Notes: generated by a model not told the origin, from the letters alone. Positions 17,635 through 25,347 are shown, numbered from the stretch's first letter. The stretch: 64,000 nt of DNA from Archangium gephyra (GCF_001027285.1 NZ_CP011509.1:5418501-5482500), one strand, 5' to 3'. Numbers and translations: made by a program.

Positions 17635-19244
17635 TTCCGCTCATCTTCGACTACGCCATTCCCAGTGCCTTCACCTCGGACCGGGAGCGCGCGCAGCTCG
17701 GCCTGTCTCCCAACCTCCGCCGCCCGCTGCGCTTCCACGGCCGCATCCGCGAGCACGTCCTCTCCGTGAGGCTCGCGCTCCAGGCGCTTGGCGAGCTCAT
17801 CTGGTCCGATGACTCCTGGGCCTCGACGGACGAATACCTCTGGGGCGTGCTCGATCCGGTCGTCACCGTCCACCGCGACCGCGTCTTCTTCGAGGCCTTC
17901 AGCCAGGACCAGAGCGCCTACGGCCTGGTCATCGTCGATCGGGGGCTGTTCGAGACGGAAGGGGAGGTGGAGTGCGGCACCACGAACGTCGACTTCACGG
18001 CGTGGCTGTGGGCGGCGCTGGGGGAGATGCGCTCCTCGCGAGACACGTGGTTGCGCATCGAGAATCCCGGCCTCGAGGTGCGCACGGAGGGCGCCGGAGG
18101 CCGCTTCGAGCAGAAGGTGGAGCTGCCGGAAGCGTGGGTACGTGGCTTCCTCCAGCTCCAGGGGGCCATGGCGCTGCCGGGGACGCGGCTCACCGTGCGC
18201 CCGGTGGATCTGGTCGCCGCACTGCGCTTCCTGCGCTTCAGCCATGCGAAGGTATCGCCGCGCGCGCTGCGCTATGTCTTCGAGCCCGGCCAGCCCGCGG
18301 CGCTGGTGCTGGAGCCCTGGGAGGAGCGCATCGTCCTGCGAGGGGCGGAGCACGGCTACGAGGAGCCCCGCACCATCCGCACCTGGGGACGCCGCCGGCT
18401 GCGGCTGCTCGAGCCGTTGCTGCCCTATGCCCACAAGGTGGACGTCTTCCTCAAGGGCCGGGCCCTGCCGAGCTTCTACGCCGTGGAGCTGCCCGGGGTG
18501 ACGTGGGTGCTGGGGCTCACCGGGTGGAGCGGCCAGCGCTTCAGCGGCACGGGGAGCTTCGATCTGCTCACGCCGGACGCGCCGGTGACTCCGGGGCTGA
18601 AGGAGCGGGTGCTCGCCGTGCTGCGCGAGCGGCAGGCCGCCAGTGTGGAGGCCCTGTCGCAGGCGGTGGGGGCGGACAAGCCGGACACGAGCCGGGCGCT
18701 GTTCCACCTGTGCCGGGCGGGCATGACCGTCTTCGATGTGCAGCGCCGCGAGTACCGCCACCGCGAGCTCTTCGAGACACCCGTGGACGAGGCGCGCCTC
18801 TTCCCTCCGGACGCCCGGCGCGAGCGGGCCAACGCGCTGCTCCAGGGGGGCCGGGTGAAGGTGGAGTCCGTCACGCCGCGCGAGACGCGGAAGATCAAGT
18901 GGCTGCGCACACCTGAAGGGACGGAGCGCCGGGAGATCATCCATCGCGACCAGGTGGTGGTGGGCGCGGTCGCGGAGCAATCCCAGGTGGAGCTCGTCCT
19001 GAACGACGAGGAGCGGCTCATCTTCGCCACCTGTGGCTGTGACTTCTTCCTGGAGAACATCCTCAACCAGGGGCCGTGCGAGCACATGCTGGCGCTGCTG
19101 ACGGCGAGCGCGGGAGCACGCCGGGACCTGGCGACCTCGGCCGCCGTGTCGCCGGAGGCCGAGGCGCTGTCGAAGCCTCCCCGTCCCACGGAGGAGGGCG
19201 GGAGCGGAGGAGCCGGAGAGGAGCTTGACGGTGATGAGGGCTAG
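17631..19244 (+). CDS. Winged-helix / SWIM zinc-finger protein of type XIII retron
   Basis: The 537-residue protein has a winged-helix segment at about 322-386 (ERVLAVLRERQAASVEALSQ ... SRALFHLCRAGMTVFDV) and a SWIM zinc finger near the C-terminus: Cys468-x-Cys470, then Cys483-x-His485 (ATCGCDFF ... GPCEHM). The N-terminal 300 residues are not recognised. Both domains bind nucleic acid or protein partners. Its GTG start overlaps the ARM gene stop by four bases, and the retron RNA begins 19 bases after its stop. This fits the WHSWIM component of type XIII retrons, whose best-known members are the myxobacterial Mx162/Sa163-type elements. It may recognise the msDNA; that is inference. Confidence 0.75.
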   Translation: MIPLIFDYAIPSAFTSDRERAQLGLSPNLRRPLRFHGRIREHVLSVRLALQALGELIWSDDSWASTDEYLWGVLDPVVTVHRDRVFFEAFSQDQSAYGLVIVDRGLFETEGEVECGTTNVDFTAWLWAALGEMRSSRDTWLRIENPGLEVRTEGAGGRFEQKVELPEAWVRGFLQLQGAMALPGTRLTVRPVDLVAALRFLRFSHAKVSPRALRYVFEPGQPAALVLEPWEERIVLRGAEHGYEEPRTIRTWGRRRLRLLEPLLPYAHKVDVFLKGRALPSFYAVELPGVTWVLGLTGWSGQRFSGTGSFDLLTPDAPVTPGLKERVLAVLRERQAASVEALSQAVGADKPDTSRALFHLCRAGMTVFDVQRREYRHRELFETPVDEARLFPPDARRERANALLQGGRVKVESVTPRETRKIKWLRTPEGTERREIIHRDQVVVGAVAEQSQVELVLNDEERLIFATCGCDFFLENILNQGPCEHMLALLTASAGARRDLATSAAVSPEAEALSKPPRPTEEGGSGGAGEELDGDEG

Positions 19245-19263
19245 GACGATAAGGACCGTGCTT

Positions 19264-19426
19264 CATCCGAGGGAGCCGTTCGCCCGGGAGTCAGCCATTC
19301 GTGCCGTGGTGTTTCGCCGCGGCGGTGTCATGTTGCCTTCACCTCGCCACGGGACCCACCGTACGGAACGGTGGGACCCATGGGTCCAGAGCTTCGAGAG
19401 TGACGCGCGACCGGCTCCCTCGGATG
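19264..19426 (+). ncRNA. Retron msr-msd non-coding RNA
   Basis: The 212-bp gap between the SWIM gene and the RT holds the expected retron RNA. A 15-base perfect inverted repeat, CATCCGAGGGAGCCG at 19264-19278 and CGGCTCCCTCGGATG at 19412-19426, forms the a1/a2 stem and extends by TCGC after one mismatch. Just after a1 comes TCAGCC, where the branching guanosine (AGC) would lie. Inside are a GCCGTGG/CCGCGGC hairpin (msr-like), a perfect 8-bp stem CCCACCGT/ACGGTGGG at 19355-19375 and the palindrome GGACCCATGGGTCC at 19374-19387 (msd-like). The RT would reverse-transcribe the msd part into branched msDNA. Exact ends of msDNA cannot be fixed by eye. Confidence 0.8.
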
Positions 19427-19456
19427 CAGGCGTTCGCGCCAGAGGAGGGGAGTGCC

Positions 19457-20724
19457 ATGGGCTTCGTTGATTGGCTCAAGGGGCTCTTCCGTCCCAAGCC
19501 GCTGATGCGGGACGTCTCGAGGCTGGATCGGGAGGGCGGCTCGCTCGATGCGGTGCAGGAGGAGGTGAGGCCCGAGTCCGGCCCCCTCAAGCCGGGCCAC
19601 CTTCGTACGGTCCGGAGGGATCCCCGGCTGCTGCCCAAGCCGAAGCCGAAGACGCCGCTGCGCGGGAAGCGCAAGAAGTGGATGGCGGCGAGTGAGTCCC
19701 GCCGGCTGTTCGCCGGGACGCTGCGCACGCGCAACCGGCACATCAGCGATCTGCTCCCGGACGAGGCGCAGCTGCAGCGGCTCGGCCTTCCGGTGTGGCG
19801 GGACGAGGGAGAGGTGGCCGTGGCGCTGGGCGTCTCCGTGAAGGAGCTGCGCTTCTTCTCCATCCACCGCGAGGCCGAGCGCGCTCCGCACTACGTCAGC
19901 TTCTCCATTCCCAAGCGCAACGGGGGGCGGCGGCTCATCATGGCGCCCAAGCGCCGGTTGAAGGCGTTGCAGCGCAAGCTCCTGCCGCTGCTGGTGGACA
20001 AGCTGCCGGTGAGCGGACATGCGCACGGCTTCCGGGCGGGGCGCTCCATTCGCACCGGAGCCGAGCCCCACGTGGGCAAGGCCGTGGTGTTGAAGATGGA
20101 CCTCGCCGACTTCTTTCCCTCCGTCACGTACGTGCGGGTGCGCGGCCTGCTGATCGCGCTGGGCTATGGCTACACGGTGGCGGCCACGCTGGCCGCGCTG
20201 ATGACGGAGGCCGAGCGCCAGCCGGTGGAGGTGAACGGTGTGCGGCTGCACGTGCCGGTAGGTCCGCGCGCCTGTGTGCAGGGGGCTCCGACGAGCCCGG
20301 GCCTGTGCAACGCGGTGGTGAGGCGATTGGACCTGCGGCTCGCGGGGCTCGCGCGCAAGCACGGCTTCTCCTTCACGCGCTACGCGGATGACCTGTGTTT
20401 CTCGGGGGCTCATTGGAGGCGTTGAAGGATCTGCGCGCCGGGGCGAAGCGCCTCATCGAGACCGAGGGCTTCCGGGTGAACGAGGCCAAGACGCGAGTGG
20501 CCCGGCGGGGACGCCGACAGCAGGTGACGGGGGTGGTGGTGAACGAGACGCTCGGCCTGTCGCGCCAGGAGCGCCGGAAGTTGCGCGCCGCCATCCACCA
20601 GGCCCGGAAGGAGGGCGCCCCCCCCGAGGCCGCGGCTCGCATCGAGGGCAAGCTGGCCTACCTCTCCATGCTCAACCCCGAGCAGGCCGCCGTCCTGCGC
20701 AAGCGGTGGAAGCCGTCCAGGTAG
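19457..20724 (+). pseudogene. Retron reverse transcriptase, interrupted by a one-base frameshift after YADD
   Basis: ATG at 19457 follows GGAGGGG. Frame one gives a basic N-terminal extension and the RT palm: FSIPKRNGGRRLIMAPKRRL, VVLKMDLADFFPSVTYVRVR, QGAPTSPGLCN and the catalytic RYADDLCFSG (YADD at 309-312), then stops at 20425. The missing thumb continues in another frame to 20724, including the retron VTG motif (QQVTGVVVNETLGLSRQ) and ending RKRWKPSR. The switch falls at a run of five G (20404-20408); one extra G restores CFSGGSLEALKDL and a 422-residue protein. Either the gene is inactivated, slips at the G run, or the base was lost in sequencing. The RT should prime from the msr-msd RNA directly upstream. 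Confidence 0.8.
20676..20724 (+). repeat. Original copy of a 49-bp direct repeat (RT 3' end)
   Basis: The last 49 bases of the RT gene, encoding the PEQAAVLRKRWKPSR tail, recur at 23136-23184 with only two mismatches. The repeat brackets the first toxin-immunity unit and records a tandem duplication. Confidence 0.85.
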
Positions 20725-20741
20725 TATCGCTTGGGAATGGT

Positions 20742-21179
20742 TTATCCACTGTAGAGGCCATTCATGAACGACGCGAAATCGTCTGCGACGGGGTGGATGG
20801 ACATCTCCACTGTCACCAGGACAACCCTGGGCTGCTCTGGTGAGTTCCTGTAGTCGAAGCACAAATACTCACCGCCGGGAGTGAGGGCAAAGGGAGAAAT
20901 CCCCACTGGAACATGCGGCTCCAGTATGCGATGCGCCTCGTTGACGGAGTACGCTTTCTTTTCGCTCTCAGCGCTGACGATCAACAAGACACTGAACGCG
21001 TCATTGCCTGTACCGACATTGAAGGCACAAGGCTCTGGTCCCATGCCCTGGTATGTGGTGACGAGTTCCCTGTACAAATCAGGTAGCTTGACCTTCCACT
21101 GCTGCTCGAGCCGGTCGAGCATCTGTGAGTCCACCGGATGGGGTTCGGTCCACAAGTAGGGAACCCATTGGATCTTCAT
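20742..21179 (-). CDS. SMI1/KNR4-family immunity protein (first of three)
   Basis: A 145-residue SMI1/KNR4-type protein: PHPVDSQMLDRLEQQWKVKL with LPDLYRELVTTYQGMGP, followed by GGEYLCFDYR and VEMSIHPVADDFASFMNGL, the recurrent pattern of this superfamily. SMI1 proteins neutralise nuclease toxins by direct binding in the cytoplasm. It lies six bases downstream of a second SMI1 gene, and a third copy follows the duplicated toxin. Base composition is lower in GC than the surrounding operons. Being farther from the toxin than its sibling, it may be an orphan immunity gene kept against a toxin variant of rival strains. Confidence 0.8.
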   Translation of the reverse strand: MKIQWVPYLWTEPHPVDSQMLDRLEQQWKVKLPDLYRELVTTYQGMGPEPCAFNVGTGNDAFSVLLIVSAESEKKAYSVNEAHRILEPHVPVGISPFALTPGGEYLCFDYRNSPEQPRVVLVTVEMSIHPVADDFASFMNGLYSG

Positions 21180-21185
21180 GGCTAC

Positions 21186-21620
21186 CTAGTCATGCAACTT
21201 CTCCAGGAACTCGGAGAAGCTGTTCGCAACGGGGTAGATGTCCATCTCGACGGTGATGAGAACGATTCCTGGCTGGCTCGGAGTGTCTCTGTAATCGAAG
21301 CATATGTATTCGCCGCTGCCGGTCAGGGCGAAAGGATAGACGCCAAGCGGCGTGTGAGGCTTCAAGAGGTCGTGCGCATCCCGTATGGAATAGGCGCGAC
21401 TCGATTCATCCTCGCTGATGGTCAAGAAGGCACATATGGAAGAATCGCCTCTGCCAACATCGATGATGTGCGGATTGGGAGTCATTCCCTGATGAATGGA
21501 GACGACGCTCCTGTATTCGTCGGGAAGTGACACGCTCCACTGTCGTTCAAGTACTTCGAGCGCTCCTGGTGGTACTGGATGCGGTGCGTCCCAGACGTAG
21601 GGTTCCCAGGAAATCTTCAT
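21186..21620 (-). CDS. SMI1/KNR4-family immunity protein paired with toxin copy 1
   Basis: The 144-residue product is an SMI1/KNR4 protein (ALEVLERQWSVSLPDEYRSV, SGEYICFDYRDTPSQPG, MDIYPVANSFSEFLEKL). ATG at 21620 is preferred over a start seven codons earlier because its ATGA overlaps the toxin stop by four bases, showing translational coupling to that toxin. It is therefore the presumptive cognate immunity protein for the WHH nuclease encoded immediately upstream. It resembles the SMI1 proteins at 20742 and 23214 but is clearly diverged from both. Confidence 0.85.
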   Translation of the reverse strand: MKISWEPYVWDAPHPVPPGALEVLERQWSVSLPDEYRSVVSIHQGMTPNPHIIDVGRGDSSICAFLTISEDESSRAYSIRDAHDLLKPHTPLGVYPFALTGSGEYICFDYRDTPSQPGIVLITVEMDIYPVANSFSEFLEKLHD

Positions 21621-23092
21621 GGTGAATAGCCTCCACCCCATATGGCCATCCCACCTGTATTCGGGGTGGCAAGTCGATGCTCCTCGCGTAGGACCAACTG
21701 CATCCTTCCAACGTCTTGATGGTGATGCCAGGTATAGCGGCTCGGGGGGAGGTCCGATTTCAAGAGCTTGGATACATCCGACTGGCTCAAGCCGAGCTCC
21801 TTCGCGAGATTGGGGGCCCGCTCGATTGCCCGGTACATATTCGTATTGGCTGCGCGTTGATGTGCCGAGGACTTGCCGCTGCCTATGTGGACGTCGTCTA
21901 GGATGGTTTCGAACCTCGAATGGAACTCGGGAAACCCATCCTTGTCGAAGCGAATCGTGTGCTTGCCGTCCGTGATACTTTGCCCAGCCCGGTTACGGCC
22001 CAGGTTCGTGATGGGCGTGGGCGGATTCCTGGTGCCTTGGTAGGGCAGGATCTTCCCATCCTCGGTGAACCTCGGTTTGCGCCAGGACTCGATGGTCGGC
22101 GGGTGGTACTTGCTCGGAGCCTGTCCGCCCCCATCCGTCCCCTGAGAGGCCATGGCGAGGGCTCCCGGAGCCAGCGTGAGGGTAATGCTGCCCTGGCCCA
22201 CCAGCACCTGCCGCACCTGACCCACTGCCGCCAGCTCCAGGCTCAACTGAGTCCTGGCCATGAGGGAGGCCTGCGCATGGCCCGGCAGCCGCGGCCCTTT
22301 CATGAGCAGGTTCGTTGTCGAGCCGAGGGCGGCCGTGGCCAGCATCACCAGCAGGCGCCCCACCTGCGCGCCCATCACCCGGCCGAAGCGCTCACCGGCC
22401 TCGCGCACCTCGGCGAAGGTGCGCGCTTGCTGGGTCTCCAGCTCCAACTGCCTCCAGCCCTGGAGCAGGCTCCACACCGTGTCCACGCCCAGCCAGGCCA
22501 CCATGAGGCAGCCGAAGGAGACGGCGGCCGCCTGCGTCACCGGATTGGGAAACGCCAGCATGGCGAGATAGCCAGCCATGGCGGACATCACCATGGACTG
22601 CAAGGCCACCGGGTCCACCATGCTGGCCCAGACATCCACGGAGCCTTCCCAGACCGAGCCCAGGGCGATGGTGAGTGCCAGCGTTCGTCGTGCCTCGGCC
22701 CCCAGGGAAGGCATGTTGCCCAGCAGCGACAGACAGTCGCCCGGGGTGCCCCGGCGCTCGCACCAGAACTGATAGCCCCGTGTCAGAGCCGTGCCCGCCT
22801 CCTCCTGCCCGGACTGGCCGCAGGCGGTGAGCGCCAGCCGATGGCGGGAAGGGGAGGGGAGCTCCAATCCGGCCACCAGCCGAGCCATGGCCGAGTCGAA
22901 CTGCTCCGGCGTCACCTTCACGGGCATTGCACGCGGAGGGACGAAGGTCCGCAGGGGGCCTTCCTCCGTCTCCAGTCGGACCTGGACGCGGCTGTGAGGG
23001 CCGGGAACGGATCCGGCCACCGGTGTCCCATCCGTTGCGCAGGCGGCCAGCAGCAGGCTCGCCACCAACAGGCGTCCCGCCACCTGGCTCAT
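21617..23092 (-). CDS. SitA-like lipoprotein polymorphic toxin with WHH nuclease tip, copy 1
   Basis: The 491-residue protein starts with a lipoprotein signal, QVAGRLLVASLLLAAC (lipid Cys18). A middle region has hydrophobic helices (LAMLAFPNPVTQAAAVSFGC, LLVMLATAALGS) and then a C-terminal HNH/EndoVII-superfamily nuclease of WHH type: YTWHHHQD (WHH at 455-457) with GRMQLV and TPNTGGMAIWGGG. ATG at 23092 follows AGGAG by ten bases. In Myxococcus, SitA lipoprotein toxins pass between kin by outer-membrane exchange and kill cells lacking the SitI partner; this layout and the coupled SMI1 gene fit that model. The first three quarters are nearly identical to copy 2. Confidence 0.85.
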   Translation of the reverse strand: MSQVAGRLLVASLLLAACATDGTPVAGSVPGPHSRVQVRLETEEGPLRTFVPPRAMPVKVTPEQFDSAMARLVAGLELPSPSRHRLALTACGQSGQEEAGTALTRGYQFWCERRGTPGDCLSLLGNMPSLGAEARRTLALTIALGSVWEGSVDVWASMVDPVALQSMVMSAMAGYLAMLAFPNPVTQAAAVSFGCLMVAWLGVDTVWSLLQGWRQLELETQQARTFAEVREAGERFGRVMGAQVGRLLVMLATAALGSTTNLLMKGPRLPGHAQASLMARTQLSLELAAVGQVRQVLVGQGSITLTLAPGALAMASQGTDGGGQAPSKYHPPTIESWRKPRFTEDGKILPYQGTRNPPTPITNLGRNRAGQSITDGKHTIRFDKDGFPEFHSRFETILDDVHIGSGKSSAHQRAANTNMYRAIERAPNLAKELGLSQSDVSKLLKSDLPPSRYTWHHHQDVGRMQLVLREEHRLATPNTGGMAIWGGGYSP

Positions 23093-23134
23093 TCCGACGA
23101 TGCTCCTGCGAGGGGGGTCCAGCATGGCGGCACG
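22041..23134 (-). repeat. About 1.1-kb direct repeat, copy 1 (toxin N-terminal region)
   Basis: From 22041 to 23134 the DNA is almost identical to 24087-25192; the only clear length change is 12 bases present in copy 2, which add four residues (TARG) after the lipobox region. Similarity drops sharply downstream of 22041, where the two nuclease tips begin. Confidence 0.9.
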
Positions 23135-23135
23135 C

Positions 23136-23184
23136 CCCCGAGCAGGCCGCCGTCCTGCGCAATCGGTGGAAGCCCTCCAGGTAG
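23136..23184 (+). repeat. Duplicated 49-bp RT-gene tail
   Basis: This stretch matches the RT 3' end at 20676-20724 in 47 of 49 bases, with stop codon. It is fused to the sequence just upstream of toxin copy 1 (junction at about 23134) and has no gene body, so it is a scar of tandem duplication rather than a second retron. Confidence 0.85.
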
Positions 23185-23213
23185 GCGCGCCTGCTCCGCC
23201 GGGCATGACGAGA

Positions 23214-23669
23214 TTACGCAGGCGGAGCATCGCCGTCATACAGTCGGGCCATGAAGTCATTGAAGCTGTCCGCTACGGGGTAGATGAACATCTCTACAGT
23301 GACCAGGGTGACCTTGGGCTGCTCCGGTGTCCCTCTGTAGTCGAAGCACAGGTACTCACCACCAGGGGTGCTGGCGAACGGGTAGACGCCATTGGGCACA
23401 TGTGGCTTCACCGCATCATAGGCACGCATGACGGAATATGTGCGCCACTGGGGGTCTTCGATGATCGTCAGGAGCACATTGACGACATTGGTGCCCCTGC
23501 CCACGTTGAAGACAGCGGGATGGGGAGTCATTCCCTGGTACTGGGTGGCTACTTCCTTGTAGGCCTTGGGAAAAGCAATACCCAACAGATGCTCGAGTTG
23601 TTCTATCTCTCTAGACGTAGCTGGATGGGGTTCGTCCCAAACATAGGGTATCCATTTCAGTGTCGTCAT
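23214..23669 (-). CDS. SMI1/KNR4-family immunity protein paired with toxin copy 2
   Basis: A 151-residue SMI1/KNR4 protein (IEQLEHLLGIAFPKAYKEV, TPGGEYLCFDYRGTPEQPK, VEMFIYPVADSFNDFMARL). ATG at 23669 overlaps the toxin copy 2 stop by one base (TGATG), so translation is coupled and this is the presumptive cognate immunity protein. The gene is the third of three paralogues in 3 kb; divergence among them far exceeds that of the toxin N-terminal regions. Confidence 0.85.
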   Translation of the reverse strand: MTTLKWIPYVWDEPHPATSREIEQLEHLLGIAFPKAYKEVATQYQGMTPHPAVFNVGRGTNVVNVLLTIIEDPQWRTYSVMRAYDAVKPHVPNGVYPFASTPGGEYLCFDYRGTPEQPKVTLVTVEMFIYPVADSFNDFMARLYDGDAPPA

Positions 23670-25150
23670 CAATGCCCTCCACCCCAAATTGCCATGCCTC
23701 CCGTATGTGGGCGCGAGAGGATATGCGCTTCTTCTTGTACGAGTTGCATCCTGCAGACGTCTTGATGATGGTGCCAGATGTATCCTCTGGGCGCTCTTTC
23801 CAGAGTCAGGAGTTGCTCGATGCTTGTTTTGCTCAGCCCTAGCTCCTTGGCCAGACCAGGCTCCGACTTGATCGCATCGAAAAGTCTTCGGTTGGCTGCT
23901 CTCATGTGCTGTTCGGAGCGCCCACTGCCAATGTGGATATCATCCAGAATGGTCTCGAACTTCGTATCGAACTCTGCAAATCCATCCTTGTCGAATCGGA
24001 CGTTGTTCTTGCCATCCGTGATGGTTTGTCCGGCCCGGTTGCGGCCCAGGTTCGTGATGGGCTTGGGCGGGTCCCTCGTCCCCTTGTAGGGCAGGATCTT
24101 CCCATCCTCGGTGAACCTCGGTTTGCGCCAGGACTCGATGGTCGGCGGGTGGTACTTGCTCGGAGCCTGTCCGCCCCCATCCGTCCCCTGAGAGGCCATG
24201 GCGAGGGCTCCCGGAGCCAGCGTGAGGGTAATGCTGCCCTGGCCCACCAGCACCTGCCGCACCTGACCCACTGCCGCCAGCTCCAGGCTCAACTGAGTCC
24301 TGGCCATGAGGGAGGCCTGCGCATGGCCCGGCAGCCGCGGCCCTTTCATGAGCAGGTTCGTTGTCGAGCCGAGGGCGGCCGTGGCCAGCATCACCAGCAG
24401 GCGCCCCACCTGCGCGCCCATCACCCGGCCGAAGCGCTCACCGGCCTCGCGCACCTCGGCGAAGGTGCGCGCTTGCTGGGTCTCCAGCTCCAACTGCCTC
24501 CAGCCCTGGAGCAGGCTCCACACCGTGTCCACGCCCAGCCAGGCCACCATGAGGCAGCCGAAGGAGACGGCGGCCGCCTGCGTCACCGGATTGGGAAACG
24601 CCAGCATGGCGAGATAGCCAGCCATGGCGGACATCACCATGGACTGCAAGGCCACCGGGTCCACCATGCTGGCCCAGACATCCACGGAGCCTTCCCAGAC
24701 CGAGCCCAGGGCGATGGTGAGTGCCAGCGTTCGTCGTGCCTCGGCCCCCAGGGAAGGCATGTTGCCCAGCAGCGACAGACAGTCGCCCGGGGTGCCCCGG
24801 CGCTCGCACCAGAACTGATAGCCCCGTGTCAGAGCCGTGCCCGCCTCCTCCTGCCCGGACTGGCCGCAGGCGGTGAGCGCCAGCCGATGGCGGGAAGGGG
24901 AGGGGAGCTCCAATCCGGCCACCAGCCGAGCCATGGCCGAGTCGAACTGCTCCGGCGTCACCTTCACGGGCATTGCACGCGGAGGGACGAAGGTCCGCAG
25001 GGGGCCTTCCTCCGTCTCCAGTCGGACCTGGACGCGGCTGTGAGGACCTCGCGCTGTGCCGGGAACGGATCCGGCCACCGGTGTCCCATCCGTTGCGCAG
25101 GCGGCCAGCAGCAGGCTCGCCACCAACAGGCGTCCCGCCACCTGGCTCAT
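23669..25150 (-). CDS. SitA-like lipoprotein polymorphic toxin with WHH nuclease tip, copy 2
   Basis: A 493-residue paralogue of the 21617-23092 toxin. The lipoprotein signal and middle region are the same apart from a four-residue insertion. The last 125 residues share the fold but differ at many positions, for example LAKELGLSKTSIEQLLTLER. The nuclease motif is YIWHHHQDVCRMQLV (WHH at 459-461); the residue after HHHQDV is Cys466 where copy 1 has Gly. The tip ends PHTGGMAIWGGGH. Its partner SMI1 gene overlaps the stop. A 247-bp gap separates its start from mxcC, transcribed the other way. The two toxins would be delivered by the same route but neutralised by different immunity proteins. Confidence 0.85.
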   Translation of the reverse strand: MSQVAGRLLVASLLLAACATDGTPVAGSVPGTARGPHSRVQVRLETEEGPLRTFVPPRAMPVKVTPEQFDSAMARLVAGLELPSPSRHRLALTACGQSGQEEAGTALTRGYQFWCERRGTPGDCLSLLGNMPSLGAEARRTLALTIALGSVWEGSVDVWASMVDPVALQSMVMSAMAGYLAMLAFPNPVTQAAAVSFGCLMVAWLGVDTVWSLLQGWRQLELETQQARTFAEVREAGERFGRVMGAQVGRLLVMLATAALGSTTNLLMKGPRLPGHAQASLMARTQLSLELAAVGQVRQVLVGQGSITLTLAPGALAMASQGTDGGGQAPSKYHPPTIESWRKPRFTEDGKILPYKGTRDPPKPITNLGRNRAGQTITDGKNNVRFDKDGFAEFDTKFETILDDIHIGSGRSEQHMRAANRRLFDAIKSEPGLAKELGLSKTSIEQLLTLERAPRGYIWHHHQDVCRMQLVQEEAHILSRPHTGGMAIWGGGH

Positions 25151-25192
25151 TCCGAGGATGCTCCTGCGAGGGGTGTCCAGCATGGCGGCGCG
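24087..25192 (-). repeat. About 1.1-kb direct repeat, copy 2 (toxin N-terminal region)
   Basis: Partner of 22041-23134. Homology ends at 25192, where copy 1 changes into the duplicated RT tail, so this end shows the ancestral upstream junction. Confidence 0.9.
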
Positions 25193-25328
25193 GCAGCTTA
25201 CGAGGCTTCCCGCGTCGCCGTGAGCAGCCGCTGGAGGCCACCTCTCACGTCCTGCCATCCAATACAACCGGAGAGGAATGCCTCTTGACTCGGAGTGCCA
25301 GGACATGGCACCACAGCGCCAAGAGAAT

Positions 25329-25347
25329 GATAATGAGAACCATTCTC
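25329..25347 (+). promoter_or_regulatory. Fur box upstream of mxcC
   Basis: GATAATGAGAACCATTCTC matches the classical 19-bp Fur consensus at 16 positions and lies 51 bases before the mxcC ATG. The first six bases (GATAAT) could double as a -10 element, so iron-loaded Fur would block transcription directly. It is the best of the three Fur-like sites here and should govern the whole mxc operon. Confidence 0.85.

Noticed and set aside
19245-19456. A short plus-strand protein reading through the RT leader (frame from 19301)
   Set aside because: It would translate through the inverted-repeat RNA; the RT start at 19457 has its own GGAGGGG site.
20676-23184. 49-bp direct repeats as attachment sites of an integrated element
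   Set aside because: No integrase or recombinase lies between them, and toxin homology continues across the second copy, so tandem duplication explains them better.
23136-23184. A second retron
   Set aside because: Only about 16 codons of the RT end are present and no msr-msd or catalytic region.
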